DNA from: Cryptomeria japonica
Taxonomy: Eukaryota; Streptophyta; Pinopsida; Cupressales; Cupressaceae
NCBI RefSeq assembly: GCF_030272615.1
Contig: NC_081406.1
Location: 231,312,396 to 231,376,395 of the forward strand
DNA length: 64,000 nt
Direction of reading: 5' to 3'
Shown: in pieces, positions 9,112 to 20,204 of the stretch
Layout: the number at the start of each line of letters is the position of its first letter
Position numbering within the stretch: the first letter of the stretch is position 1
The notes under the pieces: generated by a model
The model's database searches: none
Told to the model about the DNA's origin: nothing
The model's input: only the letters and a program-made list of their open reading frames with translations
Made by a program: the position numbers and the translations under genes

Positions 9112-10518
9112 CCTATTTCTAAGTTTTTCAAGAAAAAAAGAAAGTTTACTCCTTTGGATGAATCATTTCATAGTATTATGAACAAGTTATTGGAACAAAA
9201 TGTGCTTACTCTTCCTCCTATAAGGAAAATTGATCCTACAAAGATTAATTCACCCTATTTTGATAACAAATCTTTTTGTCAATTTCATCGTCAACCTGGG
9301 CATGATACTGAAAAATGTTTTGCTTTAAAGGGTAAAATTCAAGATTTGATTGATAATAATACTATCTCTGTTTCTGGAGTGAATGATAAAGGCAACACAT
9401 CTGTAGCTCCTCCTAACCAAAATCTTCAGATTTTCATTGATCCATTACCTTCTCATACCTCTAATGTGATTGAGACTAATGATTCCTCTTTCTCATCTGA
9501 TGGTCTTGTGTCTTTGACTCCGAATGTGATTAACTTTGTAGAGAAGCAAGAAAACCCTAAAGAACCTTCTATCACATTTGATTCTAGTGAAACTATTAGG
9601 GCACCTGATGGTCCTTTATATATAGTTGCAAAAGTCAAGAATACACCTTGCCGTGGAGTGCTTATTGATCCTTCGTGCATGGTTAATGTTATTACTGAAG
9701 AATTTCTTTTTACTTTGCAATTGAATCAAGTGATCTATGACAAAACAGATGTGATTGTGAAATTATTTGATGCATTTTCTTCTCCTGCAATTGGTTCTAT
9801 TACATTACCTATTGAGGTCCATAACAAATCCCTTGGTGTAAACTTTGCTATTATTCCTTCATCCGAAGAATTTTGTGTGAAGCTAGGCTATCCTTGGCTA
9901 TCTTCCATGAAAGCTATTGCTTCTCCTATTCATAAATGTTTGAAATTTCCCCATAATGGTGAAGTTGTTACTGTCAATCATAGTCTCTTTAAACCAGTTG
10001 AAAGAACTTCTAGCGTTCCTATTGATTATTTTTGGCCTAAACAATTCCAATCTCTTCCTCCGCGAAGTGATCATCTTTTCAAATCTTATCAAAAGTGGAA
10101 AACAGATATGATCTTATCTCTAAGTGAACCTAGAACACCCAAACTTGATATTACTATCATTCTTGAGAAGGAAGTTCTTCCTTTGAAAGATAAAACTAAT
10201 GTCTTTCCTCAAGAAGATTCCCAACCCATTCCTATGGATGTGACTATGTCTATGTCTAATAAACTTCCTAAAAGTAGACCTATACCTCCTCGTCATGATG
10301 GACTTGGTCTTCTTCCTAAACCAAATATTCCTCCTTTATATGGAGCAGTTCGTCCTCCTTCCTTTTATAAAGAGAAGAGACCTTCCTCTTCTCCTATTAT
10401 CCAGCCTAAGAGACCACAACCTAAACACCCAAGGGATAAGGATGAGAACATTCCTCCTCCTCAATTTTCTCCACTTCCTACTAAGACTAGACGAAATCAT
10501 TCTACACGTGAACGCTGA
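9013..10518 (+). CDS. Element B zinc-knuckle / protease-like polyprotein, no RT
   Basis: 501 codons. The first ~35 residues come from the LTR repeat, so the true start is unknown. Residues 89-102 form a knuckle-like C-X2-H-X4-H-X4-C motif (C89, H92, H97, C102), a form seen in Ty3/Tat Gag C-termini, followed by LKGKIQDLIDN. Residues ~195-330 read as a retropepsin-like fold (GVLID...VNVITEEFL, later LGYPWLSSMKAI), but the catalytic triplet is D219-Pro-Ser in place of Asp-(Ser/Thr/Gly)-Gly, so activity is doubtful. From ~370 on the protein is Pro/Lys-rich with no fold I recognise, where a normal element would enter RT. The frame ends at TGATGA (10516-10521) and continues in phase to 10968. Capsid is absent. 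Probably a parasitic or dead copy. Confidence 0.6.
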   Translation: MPWSPRTMAPSALVPQDHGAQCPGPPGPWCPVPPISKFFKKKRKFTPLDESFHSIMNKLLEQNVLTLPPIRKIDPTKINSPYFDNKSFCQFHRQPGHDTEKCFALKGKIQDLIDNNTISVSGVNDKGNTSVAPPNQNLQIFIDPLPSHTSNVIETNDSSFSSDGLVSLTPNVINFVEKQENPKEPSITFDSSETIRAPDGPLYIVAKVKNTPCRGVLIDPSCMVNVITEEFLFTLQLNQVIYDKTDVIVKLFDAFSSPAIGSITLPIEVHNKSLGVNFAIIPSSEEFCVKLGYPWLSSMKAIASPIHKCLKFPHNGEVVTVNHSLFKPVERTSSVPIDYFWPKQFQSLPPRSDHLFKSYQKWKTDMILSLSEPRTPKLDITIILEKEVLPLKDKTNVFPQEDSQPIPMDVTMSMSNKLPKSRPIPPRHDGLGLLPKPNIPPLYGAVRPPSFYKEKRPSSSPIIQPKRPQPKHPRDKDENIPPPQFSPLPTKTRRNHSTRER

Positions 10519-10521
10519 TGA

Positions 10522-10968
10522 AAGCATCGTCTTAGAGCTCAAGCAGCTGCTTCTCAAACTTTACAATCTCCAAAAACACCTTCAACAAGCATTATTCCAT
10601 TTTCTCCAAAATCTCCTAAACATAAGATGCATGATGGTCTTGATCTTGTGCGAGTTAGAGATCCTATTTTTATAAATCTTGATGATGATATAGATGAAAA
10701 CGTTATTCATGATGAAAATGTTACTTCTCTTGCTTCTGATAGTGAACATGAATATGTTGATGTTGATAACCATTTATCTAACGAATTTTCTAAAGCACTT
10801 ATCCTAGCTCCTAGACAAGAACAACGTGGCTTGGAACATGAACATAGCCCTTGTTTGGATCTCTTGATAGCTCCATCTGCTGTGTTGGATGTTCCTCCTC
10901 TAGCATGTTCCCTGCCTTCCCGAAACATTGATCAGCAAGATCGGGGGGTAGATGACGTGCTAGACTAG
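10522..10968 (+). pseudogene. Continuation of element B ORF after double stop
   Basis: In the same frame as 9013-10518. After two consecutive TGA codons the reading frame stays open for about 149 codons. The first part is Arg/Lys/Ala/Ser-rich, then an acidic stretch (DLDDDIDENVIHDENVTSLASDSEHEY) and a Leu/Pro-rich end. The two TGAs could be CGA codons lost by CpG methylation and deamination. No recognised domain. Confidence 0.5.
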
Positions 10969-11691
10969 TTCATTAGCAGAGCAGATTCTCTCCTCCTCTC
11001 TTGTGTTACTTCTTCTATGTGTTATTCTCATTCTTCTATTTGTTGTCCTTAGTGTTGTCTACTTGAGGACGATGCAAAGCATTGAGATCTCTTTTGGTCT
11101 CTCTCATGTTGACTCAAAAGACACATGTGTTCCCTTCTTCTAGGTGACCTTCCTTGATTGGGGAATGAAGAAAAATTATGCATACATACATATGATATAC
11201 ATGAATTATCATACAGCATACTGACCTTGAGGAAAGGGAAGTCACCTCATGCTTTGTGTTTTGTGTCTATTATCCTTGGGTTTATCTCACACTTGGGGGC
11301 TAAATCTTTGTGATAACGTGCTCCTTTCTCATTTCTTATGTGTATCACTACCTTAAAGCAATCACCCCTGTTGAGGCGTGTGCGATCGCTTTAACGTAGG
11401 GGGGCATACATCCTGTCTATCCCTTCAGGATACTTGAAAATTTCTTGGCGAACTTAGCTTTGCCTTGAAAATTTTTGGTATTTCTCTTGCATGACTCATA
11501 GTGAGGGAACCTTACTACTGACAGTCATGGTTCTCCCTCATGATCTTCCCTTTTACTTTGTCAATTGAAGTCGTAAGATCCTTAGTCCACTGGGGGCTTG
11601 GTGTGTCTTGCCTCCTTGATGTGGTGAAAGTCTTTCAATGTTGTTTCCTTGTACTTTACCAGAAGTATGAGCGTATGCTTATACTCCAGCT
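10969..11691 (+). other. Non-coding 3' interior of element B
   Basis: T-rich sequence without long ORFs between the decayed ORF and the PPT. It includes CTTGAGGACGATGCAAAGCA (11062-11081) and AAAGTGGGGGCT at the PPT. I see no other feature. Confidence 0.5.
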
Positions 11692-11706
11692 AAAGTGGGG
11701 GCTAAA
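11692..11706 (+). other. Polypurine tract of element B
   Basis: AAAGTGGGGGCTAAA immediately before TGTAGCATCC, identical to the PPT of element A. Confidence 0.88.
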
Positions 11707-12900
11707 TGTAGCATCCTAAAATTGTGACACTTGCAATTTTGACTGCATTTGGGTCTTCACGATGGTGACGCAACACTGAACCTGAATGGAGACCCTGAAA
11801 CTTGTCCATGACACCAAAAACTGCATTTTTCAGCACCCTGGCCTGATTCCTCCTTGCACCCCGCTGTCCCTGGAGGTGGGACCATGGCGCCCAGCGCCCT
11901 GGTCCCTGGCCCTATTTTTGGGCCCGGTCTCTTTTGGGTCTCGGGTCTTTAAGTTTGCAAATTGGAAAATAATCTTTCCTGGTCGGCCTAAGGTCGGAAA
12001 AATCAGTCTATCAACCCTAATTGGCAAGTATATAAACTACATTTTCCTCTCTCATTGGGGAAGATGGAAAAAAGGCGGAAGCGATATTCAAACATTCAAG
12101 CATTCAAGCATTCCTTCAAGCAATTGATCATTCTAAGTCTCCATTCAAGGCTAAGTGTTGCATTCAAGACAAGGATTCAACCATTGAAGAGGAGATCACA
12201 TACTACAACATACAACATACAACATACAACAACATCTACACCTTCGCATGTAAGAATACAAACATTCTTACAACAAGGTACTAGTACTTGTTTTACATTA
12301 CAATCATTTACATTTACAGCATTTCTCATTTCTTGGTTAATTCCAAAACCGGGGTTTGACCTAAGGGAAAATTCCTAATCCCTAACCCCCCAATCGTCTT
12401 CGCTTTTCTGTGTGTAGGTTGCAGGTACGCGGTTGTAATTGAAGATCTGGAATCCTTGTGCAGAGACGAATAGATCCCCCTTCGTTTCGCAGATTTTTCG
12501 GAGGACCGTGTGCACGCCGGGCGCCATCATCCCATCAACTTTCACTCAAATTTACAAGACAACACCGTCTCCACATTTTACTACTAATTCCAGGTCTGCA
12601 GCTTCATCCTACATCCCTATCTCTATTTATAAGTGAATCTTTCTCACTTTTCATGCATTCCTAGCTTAATCCTTCTATCTACATTCTTTACAAAAGAGGG
12701 TAGCCTTGCTGTCTTAACCCTTGAAACTCATTTAGAATCCAATCTTGCATTGTGTGGGATTGGATCTTGTGGGTTTCAACCCCTCTTTTGAATGTAAAGT
12801 CTCCCCTAAGTGAAAACCGTCAACCCTAGTGACCTCCTTCCCCTCTCCTCGGAGTGGTGGGGGGAACACTTAGGGTTCGCTCGTGATTTTCCACTTTACA
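11707..12900 (+). repeat. 3' LTR of element B (1,194 bp)
   Basis: It starts TGTAGCATCCTAAAATTGTG and ends TTTCCACTTTACA, then the TSD. It contains a TATA box (12029), a GGGGTTTGACCTAAGG...CCTAA hairpin-like element (12351-12376) and TGTGTGTAGGTTGCAGG (12410-12426). The ending matches the LTR ends of A. Confidence 0.92.
12029..12036 (+). promoter_or_regulatory. LTR TATA box, element B
   Basis: GTATATAAAC in U3 of the 3' LTR. The region is missing from the truncated 5' LTR, so this element probably has no promoter of its own upstream of its ORF. Confidence 0.5.
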
Positions 12901-12905
12901 GCACC
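12901..12905 (+). other. Target-site duplication of element B, right copy
   Basis: GCACC directly after the LTR end CA, equal to 8790-8794. Confidence 0.85.
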
Positions 12906-13332
12906 AACAACCATCTCCTTATCCATATCCACAACAACCTTGTCCATGTGAGCTTTCTCTAGCTTGCTGACCATGCTAGTCATAGTGTCTGCAGAAGCCT
13001 TCACAATGTCCTGTCTACTCTCCATAATTTCCCTGAGGGTAGTCTCACACTTTGCAATTATGGCCTTCATATCCACAATTTTTTTTCAAATATTTCCTTA
13101 ACATGTTGAGTAGCTTCCATATTCTTGTCCAAATAATCTTTCATCACCTATTTTTCACTTTCAGTCCACAAAACACTAGCCGAAGTACCCTCAACCATCT
13201 CTTTACCAGCATCGACAGGGTGAGCTCTCATAGTACTATGCAACAAATCTTTAGCATTAGCCTGCATTACTTCCATCTTGGAAGATAAAGACCGTTGCTT
13301 AAGATTGATATTTTTGATTTCATAGAATACCC

Positions 13333-13337
13333 ATATG
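13333..13337 (+). other. Target-site duplication of element C, left copy
   Basis: ATATG, equal to 20205-20209. Confidence 0.85.
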
Positions 13338-14203
13338 TGTTAGATACTTGATTAGTCTCAAAGACACTGAGAGGGGGGGGGGTGAATCAGTGTCTAACCG
13401 GTCTATGAAATATTTAAACTTGTTTGCAACTTTACAACCCAAATGAATGTACCGATAAATGAACAATAAAGTAATAAAGAGAAATAATAATATAACCATC
13501 AATGCACACCATAACACAGATATTTTGGTGAGGAAACTCGGTAGGGGAAAAACCTCGATGGGATTTGTGACCCACAATATTTACTCACTGGCCAATATGA
13601 ATAAATATTACTAATACAATAGGGGCCTGCACATGCAGGAAGGCCAATAGCCTAGAGCTCATTGCTCAATACAAAATAGGAGTCCCACTGACTACAAAAT
13701 TGGATGATTAAATCCAATGATAATGTACTACTCAAAATAGCATCTACAATGTTGGATTCAGTACTGGTTTAAGCTTTGTCAAATACCTCTACCATAAACC
13801 TTTCTTCACTTTGCTCAACTCTTATTCGCTCATCAAAATTATTACATCAAAATGTATATACAAATATTCGCTCTCATAATCATTACCTAGATACATAAAC
13901 TTCTTCTACAAAATGACCTACAAGATCTGATACATATATGAGTCTTTACAATACATCATGTCGGCTACAAATAATTAATTACATTACAATATAATTTGCA
14001 TAAAGAAAACTTTATCTTATGTCGGCCTGGGTGCCAGTATGATTCATTGCCGGTGTAAACTAGATGCCAGTGTTAATGAACTTTGTGTAGCTGCCGGTGC
14101 TGGTATGTGAGTCTATTACCAGTGTAACCTATGAACCATATTACCAGTTGGTTGCCATCAATGACAACATCAACAATTCTAATGTGAGTGTAGAATGCCA
14201 ACA
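13338..14203 (-). repeat. 3' LTR of element C
   Basis: On the minus strand it starts TGTTGGCATTCTACACTC and ends TATCTAACA. It contains GATTCACCCCCCCCCCTCTC near the end, a usual copia U5 feature. It aligns along its length with 19366-20204. Confidence 0.92.
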
Positions 14204-14218
14204 ATCTCCCCCTTTGGT
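14204..14218 (-). other. Polypurine tract of element C
   Basis: On the minus strand, ACCAAAGGGGGAGAT directly before TGTTGG, preceded by GCCATCAAT: the standard plant copia PPT context. Confidence 0.9.
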
Positions 14219-14299
14219 ATTGATGGCAACATTCATGAGAAAAATCCAAAAACTGTTATCCAAAAATGAAGTCCAAAACTAATCCAAAAATAGGAGTGC

Positions 14300-15023
14300 T
14301 CCCCCTGAGAAAATGATCTCTTCTGTACATATTTCTCCATACTTCTACTCCCCCTTTGACATCAATGACAAGGATGTCAAAAAGAAAAAAATATACCTCA
14401 TAGCCTGTATCCAGTTATGTACAATTTGAAAGATATCCGCCAAAATCAGATTAAGACTTTGCATGAATTTGGTGCTGTCAGAAATAATGGTTTCAGTCTG
14501 TTGGATCATACCGGTCAAATAATGCATCTGTTACTCCGGTGATCTTTCTCCTTGAATTGTTGCTTTAGACAACTCAATCCGCTGAGTTATAAGGTTGTCC
14601 AATCTAGGACCAAGTTTGTTTTTCAGCTTATGTGCCTTCATTGTTATCCTTGCATTTTCTTTTTCTATTTTCTCAATCTTTTCCTCAAAAACTACCATTT
14701 CTTGATTAAAAAATTGAGGAAAGTTCTGAAGAACCTATCATATTATCTGCTATATCATCAATCTCTTTTTGTGTTTTCTTTATCTCTTCCTCAATGTCTT
14801 CTGTCAGGTTGTGAGGATTGCATGCTTCCTTATACAATTCATTATATTCCAGAATAGTGGAATTGAGTACCTGTAATAAGGAATCGATATGCTCAGTGCA
14901 GTCCTTGGTAGTTTTATCAAAGAATTCACTTTTCTCCTTATTCACCCTTTCCTTAACAGTCTCCTCATTAATCTTATCCACAGTTAGAATATTTGAAGCA
15001 ATGAATTTGGACAATGTGTCCAA
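14300..15023 (-). pseudogene. Element C large ORF, C-terminal helical part (frameshifted)
   Basis: This follows the large ORF (15025-17874) in another frame. The 15023-14706 segment reads MDTLSKFIASNILTVDKINE ... and is rich in Glu/Lys/Ile with heptad-like spacing, so probably coiled coil. Further weak helical reading continues to about 14345 in a third frame. There are several stops. It ends close to the PPT, as does the accessory ORF of F. Confidence 0.45.
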
Positions 15024-15024
15024 T

Positions 15025-17874
15025 TTAATTACCTAAAGATCCATCAATATGATCTATCTTACAAGCTGGTGCAATCATTTTTAATATAGGTAATGTATCA
15101 TCAATGACCTTAAATTCTAAGGCGTTGCAATTTTTGATCCTCTTTATTGAATCCAAAAGTACATCAGTCACATTAGTAGGTCTATAATCCATGGTGGAAG
15201 TGCTAGGCTCAACAATAACTTTCTTTTCTTCAGATACTTGTCCAATTGCTTTAACCACTTCTTCCTTGTTTCCATCATTGACCTCTTCTTTATTCACTGT
15301 TTTTGCCTTTTTCTCACTCTATGTTTCAAATTTATTTTCAACCTTACTGTCATCCTTACTTTCTGCCTTTCTGACTGCCAGTTCAACTATACTCTATTCA
15401 GGGTCTTTCTCTACCGGTTTCTCTATCTTCTACTGAGTGTTAATATTTATAGGTTCAGTTTGTGCTTTTACCTATGCTTCTGCCAGTTTCTCAATGTTAG
15501 GTTGAGTAACATTTGGGATGGTATCAGGTTTCTCAACTTTTGCTGGTAGCTCAATGTTCTGAGAGTCAACAGTGTTGACCATTGACTCAGAGATCTCAAT
15601 ATTTATAGCTTTAGTTTGCTTTACCTCTGTGGTTTCCTTGTCCATGACAATGTTGAAGTCTTGTGTGTCCACATTCATCGTAAAAAAAACTTCAGATTTT
15701 GGATTAGTGTCATCTCTAGTTATTTCCTTTGCCTTCTCTTCTAGTTGACTGTCAGTTTGTACTGGTGCCTCTGCAGTTATTGGTGGGGTGTCCTATGCCG
15801 ATGGAGGAAGGTTATCCTTGACCGTTATATTAGGCACACTAACAATTTTACCTTTACCTTTATCCTTCTGATATACCTTTTCAAAAGACTTATCCATTTT
15901 TTGTCTATCTGTTTCTTCTTTCTTTTCTCTTTCCACCAAAAATATGTCCCACTTGTCTACTGTCTCATCTGCAATTTCCTTAACTTGGCTTTCCATAAGG
16001 CTAACCTGCTGGTGACCACTTACAAAAACTGTTCTATTTGCCTCTGAAATTAAGTCATCAATTTCCTATTTGGATTTAGCAAGATGCACAACAAGTAGAG
16101 CCTCTACTTTCAATTTCTTATCTAATTCCATAACCAACATTCTTTTAGCCTCTAACCTCAAATACAGATAATTAGGCAGATCATCTACAACCTCAATGAG
16201 AACTTTCTTGTAGATATCAAGGTGCAAAATAATGCTTTCCTCTGTAGTGTTTTTATCTGAATCCTTGAAAGAATGATAAAGTTTATTTACATTGCTAAGG
16301 TTACCTTCTTATGTAATTTCAGTGATCAATTCCTCTGGTGTAAGAGTATCCGGTGCCTTAGGTTTTGATTTCTTCTTTGGAGTTGCCTTCTTCTTTGGAC
16401 CATTAGGTTCTCTTACAACCTGTTGTTTCTTTCTTTGAGTTCTTGACTTCTTTGTAGATGGAGCAGGTGTCAGTGAAGGTTTTCTTTTCTTCCTTTCAAC
16501 TCTTTCAAATTCAACCACTTTATCTTTTTTTGTCTCAGAAGAAGTAACAACTGGGGAAACATGAGCTACCAGTGTCTGCTCTGATTGACTTTCTTTTATA
16601 CTAGCAGCAATACCACCAAGACTCATTAATCCTTCTGTAACATCTTTTACCATTTTAGAAGCATCTTTCATGAACTTGTCTCTTTTCTTCCTCTCCTTCA
16701 TCATAGCTACACCACTTTCAATGGTTTCAACATTGCCAAATATTTCCTTTGTTGGTTCCGGTGGTGCATCTAGGAGTATTTTTGCATATGATTCCAAAAT
16801 GTGAGAGTCCACCTCATATCCCATTTCAGTAATCCATACAGTTCTGGGTCTAACTGCTTCCATCCAAATTTCATCTCTCTTTACTACAAAGCATATTTGT
16901 TTATCATATTTGTCTACAATGCTTTGGGAAATCCTTTCTCTCTGTTTCATTCTGGTTTGGAAATTCTTGAAGTAGTCTTTAACCAACTCATCACTGTTAG
17001 CTCCCATACTGGTGATTGCCTCCTTTATCTATTTTCCAACAGAAATATCATAGGAAAAATCTTTATGACCCATGCCTGGGATTTCCTTTGAAAAGTAAAG
17101 CATTAAACATACTAACAGATTTCCAAATTTGAATGTTCCTTTCTTGTCACCTTTTATCTTATCCAAATTTTCTAGCAATTCATCCTTCAAACATTCACAA
17201 ATATCAATCTTTGCATTGTTTACAATCATCTCATGTGCACTGTGAATGCATGAACTTGACACAAAATTCAACTTGTTTGTATGACCAACTTTATATCCAA
17301 TGACCATGCTGGCAAATTTAACATTTTTATCCTTTATGTCATTAACCCTAAGTGATTGGTTGTCATATGTAGCTCCGGTTAAGCTCATAAATTCTTTGTT
17401 AGGGATTTTTTTCTTCTTGTCAGGTCTAGAATTGGTGGAGGGTAAACCAGTAACAACTTTAATAGCTTCCTTGGTAATCTTGAATATTGAGTCCAACCAC
17501 ATAAATTCTTTGTGAACCTTGCTAAGGATATAGTGGACGACTTCATCTGATAATTCTGGCATATGGAGGATGTCTATGAAACCTAAATCCTCAACTACCT
17601 TATGTTACGGTTTCACTATTCCATCCTTGTCAATAATTACATTCATGTACATGTTCATCAAATCTTCAGACCCTAAACTTTCTATGTTGCAATGTATGTA
17701 TGTCCTAGGGTCTTCAGTGAATGCGACTCCCTTCAAAATTTTAGAAAATGCACCAATAGAATCATCCTATTTTGCTATCTTAGGAATGATCTTAAAAATG
17801 GGTCTAGGTCGCTTAATGTTTTCCATAATGGTAGGGTTTGCTACGAATTCAGGAACAGAAGATGAAGATGCCAT
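15025..17874 (-). pseudogene. Element C large accessory ORF of unknown function
   Basis: A single minus-strand frame of about 950 codons from ATG at 17874, interrupted by scattered stops, with open stretches 17874-17770, 17562-17029, 17007-16309, 15996-15793, 15678-15472 and 15297-15025. The N-terminal ~350 residues look globular (LSDEVVHYILSKVHKEFMW, then KFASMVIGYKVGHTNKLNFV, then FGNLLVCLMLYFSKEIPGMG). The middle is strongly basic (KKDKVVEFERVERKKRKPS ... TPKKKSKPK), a probable nuclear-targeting stretch. The C-terminal third is Lys/Glu/Val-rich low complexity and coiled coil. It is not a pol protein. I have a general impression of similar uncharacterised plant proteins but no named family. 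It occupies the place of pol in a copia-type element, as in F. Confidence 0.5.
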
Positions 17875-18169
17875 TGTGAAAGATAAATGCCTTTTAATTG
17901 TGAAATCCTTGAATGCCTTGAAAAGATCTTTGCACTTCACCTTTAGAATGCCTTTGCTCAATTTCTGTCTCTTCAAATGCTTGGATTCTTGGTGAATTGA
18001 AATGAGAGGTTACAATGCCTTTATAACCAAAAATTGACTTACAACCACAATAAATGCTTGCCGGTGAAGTGAAAAACTCCACACATCCACCGTTAAAGAA
18101 GAAATATAACTTCTTACTATCAACCAAGGGTAAATGCATGGTTTTCAATTTGTTTCCTTACCCCTAAGG

Positions 18170-19294
18170 ATTATTCCTTAGTTGGATGAAGAATCTCCTG
18201 TTGGTGCAGGATTACCATGTTCTGCCGGTGCAGTGATAGATTCATCACCTCTCTGATCTCTCTTCTTAATCCATTGTTTTGAAAATTCTTGCTTGATTTC
18301 AGTCACCTTTTCTTTGACTTTGTTATTAGATCCTTTATTGTCCACCAGTATAGTCTTGCTTCTACAAAATTTTGCAATATGCCCAATCTTGTTACATGCA
18401 TAACAAGTTACATTATTTCTCTCAATAGCCTTTCCATAACCTTGACTGGTTTGAGTTCTGCATTGATTAGATAAATGTCCAAATCTACCATAAACATATT
18501 ATTTCACATTCATTCTGCAATTGTATGAGTTATGACCATTTTTTATTGCATTTGGAACATTGACCGGTGGGTAAGTTTGTATTTTGATTATTCCTAAATC
18601 TGCACTGATTTTCTCTATGACCAAATTTGTTGCAATTAAAATATTTCCCATTAAATTTATAAGCATTAGGTTGCCTTACCGGTTTGCTGTGATCATGGTT
18701 GTTTGCAGTCCCAAAACTTTCTCCATGTTCAAATCCAAGTCCAACTGTATCTCCATCAGGTTTCTGACTTTTCAACATATCATTAAGATTATCTGAACTC
18801 TTCTTGAATTTGTCTTTGTATTCATTTGCAATGACCAACTCACTTTCCAAAGTGCTAACTTGTCTCAAAAGTTCCTCTTTGTCATGTTGCATGTGAATCA
18901 AATTTGTTTTAAGCATATCATTTTCATAACTAATCCTTTGAGATTCATGAGATCTTTCATTTAGTCTTCTGGCCAAATCTTCTTCATTTCTCTTTCCATC
19001 TTCAATATCTTTGCATAGTCTCATGGTTAAATCTTGCATCTCATTCTTCATGTTACTATTCTCTTGTCTCAATTTCTCTGTAATATCTCTGAGAGTTTCT
19101 TTTTCTTCATCATCTTGATTTTGCAATTGCACATGTAATTATTTTCTTTTATTCTTTTCTATAACCAGGTTATCTTGAAGTGCTTTGATAAATTCCCAAG
19201 CAGTTCTGAGTTCATCTTCCAGTTTGATATTCTTCAATTTTTCTGCATCAAAATCTTCAAGAACTCCTTCCAACTGTTGTCACAAGCTTTCCAT
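18170..19294 (-). pseudogene. Element C Gag-like ORF: coiled coil plus zinc knuckles
   Basis: Minus-strand frame from ATG 19294, with early stops (fifth codon, and TAA near 19143), open from 19132 to 18530 and readable to about 18170. Residues of the 19132-18530 part begin with ~120 residues of coiled coil (EKETLRDITEKLRQENSNMK ...). A knuckle follows in which Tyr replaces the first Cys (YFNCNKFGHRENQC), then CSKCNK. Downstream come a damaged YGRFGHLSNQC and a complete C-X2-C-X4-H-X4-C (CYACNKIGHIAKFC, near 18360-18410). The usual copia capsid domain was not seen. Likely role: RNA binding and packaging of the element transcript, by analogy with Gag nucleocapsid. Confidence 0.55.
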
Positions 19295-19347
19295 TGTTAC
19301 CAGTTTCAAAATCTTTCTCAACCTGTTAGGCTTCTGCAAATAAAGGA

Positions 19348-19363
19348 CTAGGCTCTGATACCA
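19348..19363 (-). other. Primer-binding site of element C (initiator Met tRNA)
   Basis: On the minus strand TGGTATCAGAGCCTAG starts two bases after the LTR end. TGGTATCAGAGC is the standard plant copia PBS complementary to initiator methionine tRNA. Confidence 0.93.
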
Positions 19364-19365
19364 TT

Positions 19366-20204
19366 TGTTAGATACTTGATCAGTCCCAAAGACACTAAGG
19401 GGGGGGGGGGTGAATCAGTGTCTAACTGGTTTATGGAATATTTAAACTTGTTTGCAACTTTACAACCCAAATTAATGTACCTGTAAACAAGCAATAAAAC
19501 AATAAAGCAAAATAATAGTATAACCATGAATGCACACCATAACACAGATATTTTGGCGAGGAAACCGGGTAGGGGAAAAACCTCGGTGGGATTTGTGACC
19601 CACAATATTTACTCATTGGCCAATATGAATAAATATTACTAATAAAATAGGGGCCTGCACATGTAGAAAGGTAAACAACCTAGAGCTCACTGCTCAATAC
19701 AAAATAGGAGTCCCACTGACTACAAAATTGGATGATTAAATCCAATGACAATGTACTGCTCAAAATAGCATCTGCAATGGTAGATTCAGTACCAGTTTAA
19801 GCTCTGTCAAATACCTCTGCCATAAAACTTTCTTCACTCTACTCAGCGCTTATTCACTCATCAAAATTATTACATCAAAATACATATACATATATTCACT
19901 CTCATAATCATTACCTAAATACATAATCTTATTCTATAAAATGACCTACAAGATCTGATACATATATGAGTCTTTACAATACATCATGTCGGCTACAAAT
20001 AATTAATTACATTGCAATATAATTCACATAAAAAACTTTATCTTATGTCGGCTTGGGTGCCGATATGATTCATTGCTGGTGTAAACTGAATGCTGGTGTG
20101 AATGAACTTTGTGTAGCTACCAGTGTAACCTGTGAACCATATTACCAGTTGGTTGTCATCAATGAGAACATCAACAATTCTCATGTGAGTGTAGAATGCC
20201 AACA
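19366..20204 (-). repeat. 5' LTR of element C
   Basis: 839 bp, pairing with 13338-14203. On the minus strand it starts TGTTGGCATTC and ends TATCTAACA. The two LTRs differ at many positions and by about 27 bp in length, so the insertion is not recent. Confidence 0.92.

Larger units (their letters stand above)
8795..12900 (+). mobile_element. Non-autonomous Ty3-type LTR element B
   Basis: A complete insertion bounded by the 5-bp TSD GCACC. The 5' LTR is truncated (about 320 bp against 1,194 bp) and runs directly into a zinc-knuckle/protease-like ORF, so U5, PBS, leader and the gag start are missing. The 3' PPT and LTR are intact. There is no RT, RNase H or integrase. It is inserted in X. Related by LTR start, PPT and U5 motifs to A, E and G. 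Confidence 0.88.
12901..13337 (-). pseudogene. X ORF, middle segment (between B and C)
   Basis: Minus-strand reading. From 13337 the frame gives a Lys/Glu/Met-rich helical protein (YEIKNINLKQRSLSSKME..., later DYLDKNMEATQHVKEIFEKK). One in-frame TAG lies near 13150 and a frame change occurs at an A8 run near 13079. It then continues as DMKAIIAKCETTLREIMESR...KAHMDKVVVDMDKEMVV down to 12906, where B is inserted. Heptad-like spacing suggests coiled coil. Function unknown. Confidence 0.5.
13338..20204 (-). mobile_element. Copia-type LTR element C without pol (6.9 kb, minus strand)
   Basis: Two LTRs of 866 and 839 bp bracket 5.2 kb. On the minus strand the order is 5' LTR (20204-19366), an initiator-Met PBS, a coiled-coil/zinc-knuckle ORF, a large unknown ORF, a copia-type PPT, then the 3' LTR (14203-13338). 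A 5-bp TSD (ATATG) flanks it. No protease, integrase, RT or RNase H can be seen in any frame. Ends, PBS and PPT are those of a copia element, so mobility would depend on an autonomous copia partner. Inserted in X. Confidence 0.9.

Noticed and set aside
8874..9122. ORF through the GC-rich LTR repeat
   Set aside because: Repeat-derived frame in an LTR; the real coding sequence starts after the deletion junction near 9112.
15191..17515. Plus-strand ORFs within element C
   Set aside because: Shadows of the minus-strand large ORF, with Phe/Leu/Ser-rich composition typical of complements of Lys/Glu-rich coding sequence.
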